Shown here: positions 21,388 to 32,707 of the stretch, piece by piece
How positions within the stretch are numbered: position 1 is the stretch's first letter
Layout: each line of letters begins with the position of its first letter
Assembly: GCF_001761485.1 (NCBI RefSeq)
Contig: NC_090775.1
Span: 620,001-684,000 of the forward strand
Direction: 5' to 3'
Length of the DNA: 64,000 nucleotides
Source of the DNA: Yarrowia lipolytica
Lineage: Eukaryota > Ascomycota > Dipodascomycetes > Dipodascales
Made by a program: the position numbers and the translations under genes
Notes under the pieces: model-generated
What the model was told of the DNA's origin: nothing
Seen by the model: the letters and a program-made list of their open reading frames with translations, nothing else
Database searches by the model: none

Positions 21388-22734
21388 TCTGTGCGCCTTA
21401 AGCTGGGTCTCGCATGAACGATTCAGAAGTGACTCCGAACTGTAGGCTGAGTGGTCGCCGTGGAAGTGTTGTAATTACGACGGCTTTGAATGATCTACAC
21501 AACTTGTGGTGTTCTGTGGCATTGCATCAAGCCAACCAGAGAACTTGCTGACTGTGTAAGAATCAACGGTATCTGTGATTTTGCATCCTTTGTCAGCGCC
21601 GATAAGACGGGGCCACGAGCAAGTCACAACGACGCAGGCGGGCGAAAGGTATACCTGCGGCTCGATGCCACTGTCTAAATGGAGTGACTGTGGTGGCTCC
21701 AGTTGTAGTGACACATGTGCGCGGAGCTCAATCGTGTGGAACTCTTGTTCTGTAGCACTTGTGGACCAATAATGGCTTTCTCTCTTTTCAGATAATCAAA
21801 GATTCTCCTCTTGGCGGTAAGAAGCGGGCTGGATGCCCTTTAAGACGATTTTTGCCGTCAGATCGCTTCTGATGGTTATGACTCCTGCCTAGAGTTTCAG
21901 CTCCCTCTCAGCCGCCTCAGCCGCTCCCATCCCCCCTCTGCCTCGGTAGCTGTCGCTGGAAGGCCATAACAGTGGCCAAAACAGTCGACTGATAATTTGT
22001 AAGAAACAAGGGCTCTGGGCTACCGGAATGGTTTCTCCCGGACACTCGAACTCACTCACGATGTTCACGGCGACCCGTCCACCCGCAGCATCAGCAGAAA
22101 GTTGAGTCTTGGCCGATTTGGCCAGTCGTTGCTCCTTTAACATTGTCGGCTCTTTGGTGGTCCTTTTTAGAGAACGAGGAAGGGCAGTGGTGGCACGCCA
22201 TGTCGTTGGGTGTCCGGAAACAACGGCTGAGACTCGGTGACGATACTGTGTCTGGAAGTGGGAGATCTTTGTCTGTGTCACCGTCTGACTCTTTCCGATC
22301 TTGATCAGGTCTTAATCTGATCTCCGTCACTATAATACTCACGTTGCGTCAGCGAGAGTGTCTGTCTGTGTGCATTCATTATGTGTCCTTGTAGCTGACT
22401 TGGTGACACTGTTTGCGTCTCTCGGTATTCCGTGTCTGTATCTGTTTTGTTCCCTCTGTTGGTATCTCTGTCTGTGGCAACATCTAAATCTGGGTCACGG
22501 TCGATAGGATGTCAAAGATGGTACATCTGATTCCCTGAAAGACGAGCACCGATGGAGAAGAGCTGGCAGACATGCGTATCTGTCTGTGTCATTGTCAGGG
22601 GGTATCAGGGATGATGACTGACAACTGTATCTCACTTTTTGTGTCTCTTTTCTGTCTATTTTCAGGGTCTGTTCGTGTCACAAACATTTTGGAGTGATGT
22701 GGAAGAAGAGAGGTGGAGGACCCGGTGCCCTCAA

Positions 22735-22835
22735 GTAGGTGACGACAGAATGGACGTGGTGGCCACGACTTGGTACAAGTGGTGACGACAGAAAGGATGT
22801 GGTGGCCACAACTTGGAACATGTGGTGACGACACG
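22735..22835. repeat. Degenerate GTGGTGACGAC repeats
   Basis: Four imperfect copies alternate between GTGGTGGCCACGAC-type and GTGGTGACGACA-type forms with about 20-nt spacing. They belong to the family seen at 600-735 and in the COX8 and COX9 introns. Confidence 0.65.
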
Positions 22836-23504
22836 GCGGATGTAATGAGAACCGTCTTGACGCGCGAAATACCCACTGACGTCAATTACAGTACAATACC
22901 ATGGTTACAGTACATACAACAGAGACTACCCCATCATAGCATCTCACGAAAACTACTCCATTGCGGGATGTCGGAAATATTTTCCATAAATCTAAAAAAA
23001 ATCCAATAGTTAATAAAAGTCACAGATTAATTGTTTCTGAATTTTACCCAAATTATTTCAGTCATTTTCCATGTTCGGTTTTTTAAATACCAAAGAAAGA
23101 AATTCAATCCTACCCAACTCCTTCAAAAATGAATATTATGGAGAAATTTGTTTTTCAGTGGATACATCGACCCCTCCTGAACGGTTCAATATCTTTTTCT
23201 TTCTCCCTTTTAATTTATTCGAATTTCCCTGTTTTTAATACAATTCTCCGAAATTCACACTACCCATGATTCACACAACCTGTAATTCACATGACCGAAA
23301 TTCCCCCGTCCGAAAATACCCACATCCCACCGCCATCGTATTGCCAATTATTCTTTCGTATCTTGCCATCAGGCTTCAGTCTGTTTTTGTCATTCCACTC
23401 AACCCCTCTGCTTATGTAATCGCATATAGTTCAAGACATTGCCTGGTATTCCGGTGCACACCCCGATTGGAATGTATAGTGGCCCAGTTGTCTCACGACA
23501 CTGC

Positions 23505-23600
23505 TCGTATGGTGGGCACGACAAAACAGGACGACACAACCAATGTGGTGGGGGTGACCCTGCCGATGTGGTGGGGACAGCACGCCTCACGTGGTGCCCA
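23505..23600. repeat. Degenerate GTGGTGGGCACGACA repeats
   Basis: Three to four copies, including GGTGGGCACGACA, which shares its core with the repeats at 600-735. Confidence 0.65.
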
Positions 23601-26600
23601 CCTACGTAAAAGTACCGTACTGTACAGTACTCGCCAATGTGGTATTCCCACCTGCATCGTTTGTTTACATTCGGCGAGCTGGGGAATGATATCTACCTGA
23701 TAGAACGATATCCGGCTTAACGTAAAAAGCCAGTCGCGCTCGTAGCCAGACTCGTGTGGTTGGCGCGACAAGGTGCATGTGGTGCTTACAGTGTCAGTGT
23801 CGGGGCTCATCCTGGCTGTGTGGTGGCCATGACAAAGACGACTGAGACGGTGTCGTGCGTATGCACTCTCTTGTAGCGCTGCGTAGTGTTTTTGTTTTTT
23901 GTTGGGTTTTTTTTTTGGATGGTTTTTGTTGGATGGCTTTTGTTAAAGCCGAAGCCGGCACGCGCAACTCCAAAACTCTCGTCACGTGACCGTTGGCTGA
24001 CACAGAGGAGGCAACAAAAAAAACGCGCACATATTTCCCATGCGTGGTTGCACGTGGCGCGGTTGCTGGGTTGTTTGGGACTCACGTGACCGTCGGCTGA
24101 CTACTCATACTCATGTTTGTTTTTTTGCTATGCTGTTCCCAATTATGTTGCACAAGTCAGGCAGCGGATGCAGCAAGGGGGCATGGAACAATGTACCAAT
24201 TGAGTGGCGGGGTGTTTTTGACAACCGAGTTACATAAGTACAAGTGCAAGTACGAAGGAGAGTAGCAACAAGGAGGCTGAAACGGACAAAAACCGTCGTG
24301 GGAAATTACGCCAATTTACAGTGGTTATGTCGGGTTAACCAGGTGCATCAACAATAGCATTGGTGCATGAACACAGGCACTGGGGCATAGAGGCATAGTG
24401 CCATAGCGACATATCAGTATATAAGTATAATCCGATAGGGGCATACAGATATATTCAATAGACTGTTGTCATGCCTTTCCGACTTTGACAGCTTGTGTGT
24501 TCGCACTCGCACTTTCACTCACTCTCTCACTCACTCACTCAGTCGCTCACAATCTGTGCAATGCAGAGACGGTTTCGGCTGCATCATGCACATGCGGGTC
24601 ACATAGGGTTTAAGTCAAAAGCTAATAAGCGCATGGGGCGATGATGCAGTGGACCAACCAGGGTGCCAGACTAGTAGCAGAGGGAGGTGTGGAGATGAAG
24701 GCGACTGGGGACTAGCTGACTTAAACGCGGAGAAGGGCGCAATTGAGGGATGTTATTAGCAAGCACACACCTGGTCTCCAGCCACCCGTGCCATCATTCC
24801 AGCCGTGTTTACAAATCTAATGCACCTCAGCCTTGCGCAGTGCGGATGACACGCACAAGAAGAATGTATGGTACTGTACTTGTAGTAAACAATGCGGATT
24901 ACGTCAGCACAATGCAGGGAGGGCGCCAGACAATGGGAGGGGGGTTTGGTGGCCGGGAAAAAGCGCCGAGAAAAGGCCAATTGGTGGGGGCGCTAGGAGG
25001 GAAAGAGCTGTCCGCTTATGTATAATATATATATAAATATATAATATATATTTTATTCTTTCCCCCCGCCAAATTCCCGCGGCTCCCAAATCGATCCATT
25101 TTTAGCAGTTTTGCAGATAATCTCCCAATATTTGCTATTTTTAACAGGTCGAAATTAGTTGCCCTGACTACTAATTGCTGCAACAGGGGCTGTGTTCCCC
25201 GACCCTCCAGCCATCAAGGTCGAAATAATGCGTCGGATTAGGCAGGGATGGAGGAGATATCCACGTAGCTGCATCAACTGCATCCAGAGATACAAGAGAT
25301 ATGTTGCTGTTGCTGTTGCTAGTCCAAGGCGACAGGCAGCCAAGCAGGCACAACACGTGTAACCTTGGAGTCATAAGGGAGTATAAGGGGGAAGGGAAAT
25401 GGTCATAAGTCGTAGAGGTGATGTGGCATTATGGGGTCGTGGGGTCGTCTGCTCAACAGCGTCATAGCGCCTTCACACCATCGCACCATCGCACCAGAGC
25501 ACCATAATGTTCAGATGCATGTCTCAATGGACTCGGCCTTCTGGTAAAAATAACCCCTAACCTCCGATTTTTCTGATACACGAGCTGCAGTGGGTATTAT
25601 TAGACACTTGTCAGGCGACACTACGGCAAGGCGACGTCATTGGGGCCGAAAATAATGGGCGATAGTGCCTGTTTCATGGTGACAGCTGTCAGGGGAGCTA
25701 CCCGTGGCGGGTCTGGCAGAGAACATTCTCCGGTGGGTCGCGGCAGAATATTCAAGTATTTTTATTTTATTTTATTTTCATAATTTTCATAATTTTTTCA
25801 TAATTTTCACAATTATTTAGCGGAATAATTAATGGCGGTGATAGGGCGAGCGCGGTTGACTTGGTGATAGCGGTGATTGGTGATAACGGTGATTGATGAT
25901 AATACGGTAAGACGAGAGTAGCAATGAGCCTCAATCAACAACAAAAAGACATGGTCACACCCCCCACAACCTGCAAAACTAAACCGCCATCCATTTCGCC
26001 CCGTTTCGCCCCGTTTGGCCTCGTTTGGCCTCGTTTCGCCCGTTTCTCCACTCCATGGTCTCTACAGTCAATTCCAGCTAATCTGCGCGCCCAACTTGTT
26101 TGGGAACCTGGTAAATACTCAACTCCCGCCACGACAAGATGAAATACAGCCAACCACTCGCACTCGCGGGCCCCGTTGCGCGAGCTCTTGTTCAACAGAC
26201 GTACAACTGATACACGTCTGTTTGTATTTCAGTCTCGGTTTTGCCTTCCCTTGTTTGAACCTAAAGTAAATGCCTCCGAGGCTAACTTTATGCTAAAACC
26301 TTATTATAGGAAATGTAAACCCAAAGCTTATTTTCCCACCTCCATCACACAACACCTCTGACGAGATTGTGTCTTCTTCACTAGGGACGGTGTTTTGGAG
26401 GAAAGCGATTTTACGGAGATTTCACGGCCACAAACAGACTACCAACGGCCCCCCAGCGATACAGCCAAGCCAGCGCTACACACACACGCCCCCGAATCGA
26501 CCTTTTCCGTCGCCGTTACATCGACTTTCGGACGACCAACCCACCTCTCCGTCCTTGTGACCCCCTCGACATTGACACTGTGCTCTCCCCCCGCGATATT

Positions 26601-26619
26601 GCCAGTGTAATTTGCCACC

Positions 26620-27502
26620 ATGATCATATTCAAGAACGCCCTCCTGCTGGCGACGTCGGCCGGCGCCGCGCTGACGTACTGTTCGTCGCAGAACTCGGGC
26701 GAGTCGTTCGACTCTGTTTTCGGGCAGTTTCAGAGCAACGGAGCGTGTAGTGACACGTGCTCCGGGTACGCGTTTGCCATTTTGCAGGGCCAAAAGTGCT
26801 GGTGTTCCAACATGGCGCCGTCAGACACCACCTCCGTCGGCTCTTGCGACGAGGCCTGTGCCGGCTATCCCTCCGACAAGTGCGGCAACATGTTCCAGGG
26901 CCTTTTTGGGTACATTCAGTTGGCCCAGGCGTCCGGGACTCTTGCTGTTTCGAGTTCGACGACGAGCACAAGCTCAAGCACGAGTTCGACGAGTACTACA
27001 AGTTCCAGCACCAGCACCAGCAGCACCAGCACTAGCTCGAGTACCAGCAGCACCAGCTCGAGTACCAGCAGCACCAGCACTACAGAGAGCACCAGCAGCA
27101 CCAGCAGCACCAGCAGCACCAACAGCACTTCTACTTCCTCCACAACGTCGTCAAGTACGACGTCTTCCAGCTCTTCCACCACGTCCACCACGTCAAGTAC
27201 GACGTCTTCCAGCTCTTCCACCACGTCCACCTCGTCACCATCCATTTCCGTGCTCACAGTGGTGGGCGGAGAAAAGACGGTGACAGTGTCCAACTCGGAC
27301 AGCACGTCCACGCCCGCCCCGGCGTCGACAACGTCGTCCGAGTCGCCGGTAGCCACGTTAGACCCCCAGTCGAAACACAAGGACGGCTTCTTCGACCACA
27401 AGGGCAAGGTGGCCGGTGTGTTCACGGTGGTGGGCATCGTCGGCGCGGCGTTAATCGCCGGACTCATCTTCTTTCTGTGGCGACGCAACAAGAAGAGCCG
27501 CT

Positions 27503-27533
<31 letters not shown>

Positions 27534-28005
27534 CACCGTGGGCTCCGGCGGGTCGCCCACAGGATCGCCCTGGCGGTCCAAGGCCGCGGCGGTCGGCGTG
27601 GTGGGCCGAAGCCAGTCGACCCGAACCACACTGGGCGGCAGCGACCGCGGACCCAACGGAGGGCTCGCCACGTCGCCGTCGCTGGCAACCTCAGGTAAGC
27701 TGCGCATCGACGAGTCGTCCGAAACTGGCTCTCATCACATGATGCGCGAGCAGTCCGAGTCGTCGATTCTGGGCTCCATGGGAATGGCGCAGCATGACGT
27801 GCCCGACCCATCTGCGGCGCCGGGACGGTCCATGGCCGCCAACATGTCCCAGGTCCACGAGGTGCCCGTCGTTGACCAGCGGCTAGACCCATCGCAGATG
27901 GTGCTGCGCTACGACGGCGTCGACGAGTCGCGTCATAGTCTACAGGACGACGCTGACTACAGCAGGCGAATTCTAAGGGTCACCAACCCGGATTACTTTG
28001 GCTAG
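26620..28005 (+). CDS. WSC-type cell-wall integrity sensor
   Basis: Plasma-membrane mechanosensor of the Wsc/Slg1 type that signals wall stress to Rom2-Rho1-Pkc1. 461 residues: signal peptide (about 1-17); WSC domain (about 18-105) with the expected paired cysteines, including YCSSQN, CSDTCSGYAFAI, CWCSN, SCDEACAGYPSDKCG and FGYIQL; a rod of nearly pure Ser/Thr (about 107-205) that would be O-mannosylated; a single membrane helix (about 264-287, ending FFLWRR); then a basic patch, a run of eight Asp, and a cytosolic tail. The tail ends in RRILRVTNPDYFG, resembling the conserved C-terminal end of Wsc proteins. The ATG lies in a GCCACC context. The Ser/Thr region is built of AGC/ACC triplet repeats and is likely to vary in length between strains. 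Which Wsc paralogue it represents cannot be told. Confidence 0.9.
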
Positions 28006-29179
28006 CGAGCGAGCCGCGAGCGAGCTGATAGCGTGCCATCCGGCTGAGCGCAGCTGAGAAGAAGTTTCAACTATCGCCAGGTCGATTCGCCAATTAATTT
28101 AACCATTCGATTCGCCAGTTTCACCAATTCAATCAACGCTCGCTTGCCTTCCGTTACACAACCCCTTCTTCCCACCATCTCTGATGCGTTCCGGCCCTTC
28201 ATGGCCTTTTACACACCGCTCGGTGTCCCGTCACCCCCACCGGGTACTCCCCCTCGTACATGCAGCTTGGTACGCCGCCTTCTCAGAGACGCTTGCACGT
28301 GATCGCCCCTTGGCCGCCACCGCGTCTCCTTGTGGTGCCTTCCGCACCCTATTTATTCTGCATTCTTCACCCTAATTCGCATTCCTTCCCGCGGCATGTA
28401 TGAGAAAAATAGATTGTTTATCCAAATCTTTGTATGTACTGTAATAGTTTGCGATAGTTTGCGAGAGGTTATGAGCTTCTAAGTGAAGATTTCTACTGAG
28501 AATTATTTCCGTGCCGCCGACACCAAGTGATGTCGTTGTCGTAGCGTTTTTGTGGGCTCACGTGACGGAATTATTAAATAAACAGAACGGAATCTCATCG
28601 CTCTCTCAAAGGGTTTGGTCACGTGACCCCCTTTGTCATAATCTCTTTTTTTGGTGAGGTACTTTTTTATTATATATATATAATATATTATATATATATA
28701 TTTCTGCATATAATTTTTAAGTAACATTTTTGTTATGTTTAAGTAATATATCCAAAGAAAGTTTGTCTGAGAGTCAAGTGATATCAAGTAATTGTAGTTA
28801 GTGCTGATACTACTGATAAAACAACAACAACAACAACCAGAAAGCATCCAAAAAAAAGAATAAGAGCACCAGGAGTATCGTTGGACCAGATTATTCCAAA
28901 AAAAATATCCCTCCATTTGCCAACCAGCCAGATATATAGCCATTTCTCCAAAACGCGCCATTGACAGTTTCGGGCAAGTCACTCAAATGGCACTTTGATC
29001 GACTTCTCAGAAACACTCGCAATCTCTCACATACGCTCTCACGTGACACCCACGTCCCAGACACGTCCACAACCCCACGTCCCACGTCTCACGTCCCATA
29101 GCTTCAGACGAACACTTGTTAACTTCGAGACGCAGATCTAAACATGCCAATGGTGGTACGAAGGAATTCTAACTATGTG

Positions 29180-29218
29180 TTTTTTCTTCTTTTTCTTCTT
29201 TTTCTTCTTTTTCTTCTT
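29180..29218. repeat. 9-nt pyrimidine tandem repeat
   Basis: Four copies of a TTTTTCTTC unit. Confidence 0.85.
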
Positions 29219-29510
29219 TGCTCATTTATTGCTTCTAAAAATACAGAAAAATTCTCAGGGCACCATTTACCACGTGATATATATACAGCTGATTTCGTTT
29301 ATTTTTCTCGTCGTTTCTTCTTCCATCTTTTCTGTCTTGTCTCTGTTTGAGAGTTCCCTTTGCGTATTTAGGGTTTTGTGAAAATGCTTATCCCCAATTA
29401 TAAAGTTTGCTACACCATAAATAGACTTTGTCTCATCTTCATTGCTGTTGCATGGATGGATTGGTCGAGTGAAAAATATAATTTGAATTTTTCAGAATTT
29501 TTCAGAAAAT

Positions 29511-29573
29511 GGAAAATCTGGAAAATCTGGAAAATATGGAAAATCTGGATAAAATCTGGATAAAATTTGGAAA
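29511..29573. repeat. 12-nt GGAAAATCT-type tandem repeat
   Basis: Five to six imperfect copies of an AAAATCTGG-containing unit. Confidence 0.8.
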
Positions 29574-30021
29574 AGTCACTGAAGTTATTGAATCATGCTG
29601 GCTCTTTTATCCTATTTTGCAATTTTCTTTTCAATTTTTTTTCACATTTTTTCCACATTTTTTCTACATTTTTTCCACATTTTTCGTTTTCCCACCTTTT
29701 CCCTAGTTTATTGCCATTTCCCAAAAACACCAAACTCTACTCTGTTTGGATCTCCAGCCGATCTAAGGTACAGGAAAAATGTACACAAAAAGAGTAGCGC
29801 GCTTTCTGGGGTTTTTTTAACAGCCACTTTGAGTGACACAAAGAGCCGCCGATCGAAAACAGGGCCAAAAAAGACCTTTTTCAGGTTGTGGAAAAGATTT
29901 GCTACTTGTCAAAAATTACAAGTGTGTTCCATCTGCCCTCAATCGTGTTGACCGCTTTGGGAGGTGGAAAAGTTTATTTCTGGATTGGGACTCGCACAAA
30001 AAAAAGAAAAGAAATTAAAGT

Positions 30022-30027
30022 AAAAAA
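30022..30027 (-). terminator. Pol III terminator of tRNA-Ala
   Basis: Six T on the minus strand immediately after the tRNA 3' end. Confidence 0.8.
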
Positions 30028-30100
30028 TGGACCAGTCCGGAGTCGAACCGGAGACCTTCCGTATGCGAAACGGACGCGATAGCCACTACACTACAAGCCC
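30028..30100 (-). tRNA. tRNA-Ala, anticodon CGC
   Basis: A 73-nt gene without intron. On the minus strand it folds as a normal cloverleaf: acceptor GGGCTTG/CTGGTCC with discriminator A, D-arm, 5-bp anticodon stem TCCGT/ACGGA with loop TTCGCAT, and T-arm TCCGG-TTCGACT-CCGGA (a B-box match). The loop places CGC at positions 34-36, reading the Ala codon GCG. The G3-U70 wobble pair, the main identity element for alanyl-tRNA synthetase, is present. Position 6-67 is a T-T mismatch, which is unusual. A run of T directly after the gene (30022-30027 on this strand) fits a Pol III terminator. Confidence 0.95.
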
Positions 30101-32150
30101 AAGATCTGTTGTAAAAGATGTGATAATACTAGCAATGGTGAAAAGTGCGAATTTTCAAAAAAATGCCAATATCGACCGAATCACATTATATTTCGGGCTG
30201 AAAATCCGACCGAATAATATCCCGACATTAGCAGAGAATATGAGTGACTTACAAAAACACTCAAACCAAAATTGAGTCCGCTAATGGATATTTGCGGGGA
30301 TGGATCGTGCGATTGCGGGAAGAGCGATATCTGGTGATATTGACGGCGGGGGAAAGAAATGTCAAATGAGAGGCTAAAGGGGAACTATTAGAAGTTATCT
30401 GATCAATCTTAGTCGGGATGGGACCTATATTGCGGTTTTTGTGTGGGGACTGATGCCAAGGTAGTTGGGTGCAGTGATAATGGAGGGGGTGTAGTAACAG
30501 AAGACAAATTGGAAGACAAGAACATGATAACATGTGTGCCACAACTAGTACGACTAGTATCGTATTCTTTTACAAGTGTCCACCTCTTTTGAAAGGTCTG
30601 TTTGTGTGCCATATCCCGTTATGAACGGTAAATGACGTCGGGTTGTCCTCAGAAGCCCGCATCTCGTCAGTGACAATCCAAGTTTGGTGGTCGTCATATC
30701 AGGAATCTGACAATGCATGTTTCAAGTTTCAGTTTCGTTTGTCTCGATAGTTGATACCAATTGGAAAGACTCGCGGTGCACATCAGCAGAAAGGGGCTGA
30801 TGCGCAAATGAAACCTGTTGTAAGGTCTGTCTACATGATATCAACCAGGAGGTTCTTCAAGTACATACAGTATGTACTGTACAGTGCAGTACATGTACAG
30901 TACCAGTAGACCGCCATTCCTGTGACGCTCTAGAGTCTGTCGGAACTGTCGCCTTTCAGCCAGAGCATCTTCTAACCAGGTGCTTCTCCATACGTGAACA
31001 TACGCAATTGTAGAACCAAATAGATAAATTGCCAAGCGAACGCGACAATGAGAGAGTGGGGCACGCCATTAGAAGTAGTAATAGCAAGTCCCACGCGTTG
31101 TCTATGCCTGCTGTGTCAGAGTCATTTGACCGCCAGAGACCTTCAGACGGTCCACGACTGTATATTTGGTGATATTCACGTGGAGGGGTCCCGCCCGATG
31201 GCGAAAATCAGTATCTCAGCAGCTCAACGACTGTGGGACCCAACAACCGGCATAGAATACCCCGGGAGATTAGAGCCACCTGAGGGCCCGCAAGTGATGA
31301 AAGGTGCATTGAGACAGGTGGGAAAGTGGGAAAAGTGGATAGCGGCAACGACTATTTGCACATTTTCGGGACCAACAGGATATCTGGGACGCCAGCGATA
31401 TGGATACACGACATAGGAACTTGGTTAGAGCCTCGGCTGGTGTGTCAGGTCCTGTGGATAATACTCCAAACGTACGTATGACCATACACTTGATCAGAAC
31501 CGATACAAACCACCAGAGGCGATAACAGATGACCACAACTGAACCCATTCGAACCCACCAGAACCCTCTTGCTACCTCGTCCACCCACATTCCTACTCTA
31601 TCAAACCCGGCTCTGGCCACCGTACCGAGACCATCGGCTGGGGGTTGAACTTGGAGAAGGGACAAAAATAGAACGTAGCGAAAGATCCTGGAAAGGCGCC
31701 AAGTGACAAGACCATGGTCACAGGCGGAGTCCGGCAGAGTCCGATAGAGTAGAGTCAGCTGAAATCTGTGAGTGTCCGAGATTGGGTGGCGTGGTAGTGT
31801 TTGTGTCAAATCGAGTATCGTGTGATTCGAGTGTCTGTGCCAATATCTGTCAGTGTCATATCGAGTGTCAGATCAGTCAGTGCCGGTATCTGTTTGTGTC
31901 AGTATCTTTCTGTGTCGTATCAAGTATCTGTTTGTGTCAATCAGTGATCACTATCGATGGTATCGGTTGTGTCAGTTTGTGACCAATGTGTGACCATCTC
32001 GAGCGATGGTATGAGGAAAGGATAGATTTTTCCTTCTTTCTTTATCCACTTTAATGAGTAGCGTGGACGTGGAGATAATTAAATAAAAAAAAAAAAAGAA
32101 AAATAAAGAAAAAAGAATAAAAAATACATAATGGAAACAATGAAAAAAAT

Positions 32151-32195
32151 GAAAATAAATGAAAATAAATGAAAATAAATGAAAATAAATGAAAT
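32151..32195. repeat. 10-nt A-rich tandem repeat
   Basis: Four exact copies of GAAAATAAAT plus a partial copy, inside a longer A-rich stretch (32080-32245). Confidence 0.9.
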
Positions 32196-32590
32196 AAATG
32201 AAATAAAAAATGAAAATAAAACGAACAAACAATAATAAATAAAAACAACTATTAATCGTCACGTGAAAAATATCTCTCCCCCCCCAACCATCTACCCATA
32301 TACCGTACTACACAAGCAACAAAACATCAGTCGAGTTTGCTCAAACATAAATTGCAAATAATCTAGAGGATCGATGGCTGACTCACCCAACGACTAAATG
32401 ACTAAAAACTGGTCACGCAGTAGACTCTAGCCATTTCCGTCAGTCACCAGCCTTTTCCTCGCTCAAACTCAGCGCAGTACTTAACAAGTCTAGTACTGAT
32501 TAAGAACGTGTTACAAGTAACAACTCGCTCCTACCCAAACCGACGCCATCTCACGAACTGCATCAGTGAAATGGCAGCGGGTGCGCCGGG

Positions 32591-32645
32591 TTCATTCCTT
32601 AATTCGTTCATTCCTTAATTCGTTCATTCCTTAATTCATTCATTC
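32591..32645. repeat. 16-nt tandem repeat, about 3.5 copies
   Basis: Unit TTCATTCCTTAATTCG, exact in the first three copies, about 60 nt past the stop of the CRP1-like gene. Confidence 0.9.
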
Positions 32646-32707
32646 CCTCGCGCTCGTCGAAATATCCAATGAACTCGCTGCGCTCATTCATCTCGTTCTC
32701 TCGTTTG

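Larger units (their letters stand above)
20761..26619. other. PTM1-like-WSC intergenic region (5.9 kb)
   Basis: The longest gene-free stretch. No open frame is convincing. It contains a 43-base T run at 21344-21386; degenerate GTGGTGACGAC/GTGGTGGCCACGAC repeats at about 22735-22835 and again at 23510-23600; a TGACGTCA palindrome at 22877-22884; a (TA)-rich tract near 25020-25055; CGTTTGGCCTCGTTTCG-type repeats at about 25995-26045; and the WSC promoter. A minus-strand GTGAGT donor near 22337 follows a short ATG-initiated frame, but no matching acceptor was found. Confidence 0.5.
28006..30027. other. WSC-tRNA intergenic region
   Basis: No gene supported. It contains TA-rich DNA at 28670-28705, CACGTG boxes near 28559, 28619 and 29039, a 9-nt pyrimidine repeat at about 29180-29218, a 12-nt GGAAAATCT repeat at about 29511-29573 and CATTTTTTCCA repeats at about 29640-29690. 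Confidence 0.55.
30101..32707. other. tRNA-CRP1-like intergenic region
   Basis: Two overlapping antiparallel frames (31048-31416 plus, 31270-31809 minus) resemble nothing known and are probably chance. Degenerate GTATCTGTTTGTGTCA-type repeats occupy about 31795-31960. A 10-nt A-rich repeat lies at 32151-32195 and a 16-nt repeat at 32591-32645, close to the end of the CRP1-like gene. Confidence 0.5.

Noticed and set aside
31048-31809. Overlapping frames of 122 (plus) and 179 (minus) codons
   Set aside because: Neither resembles a known protein, they overlap antiparallel, and codon use is not convincing.
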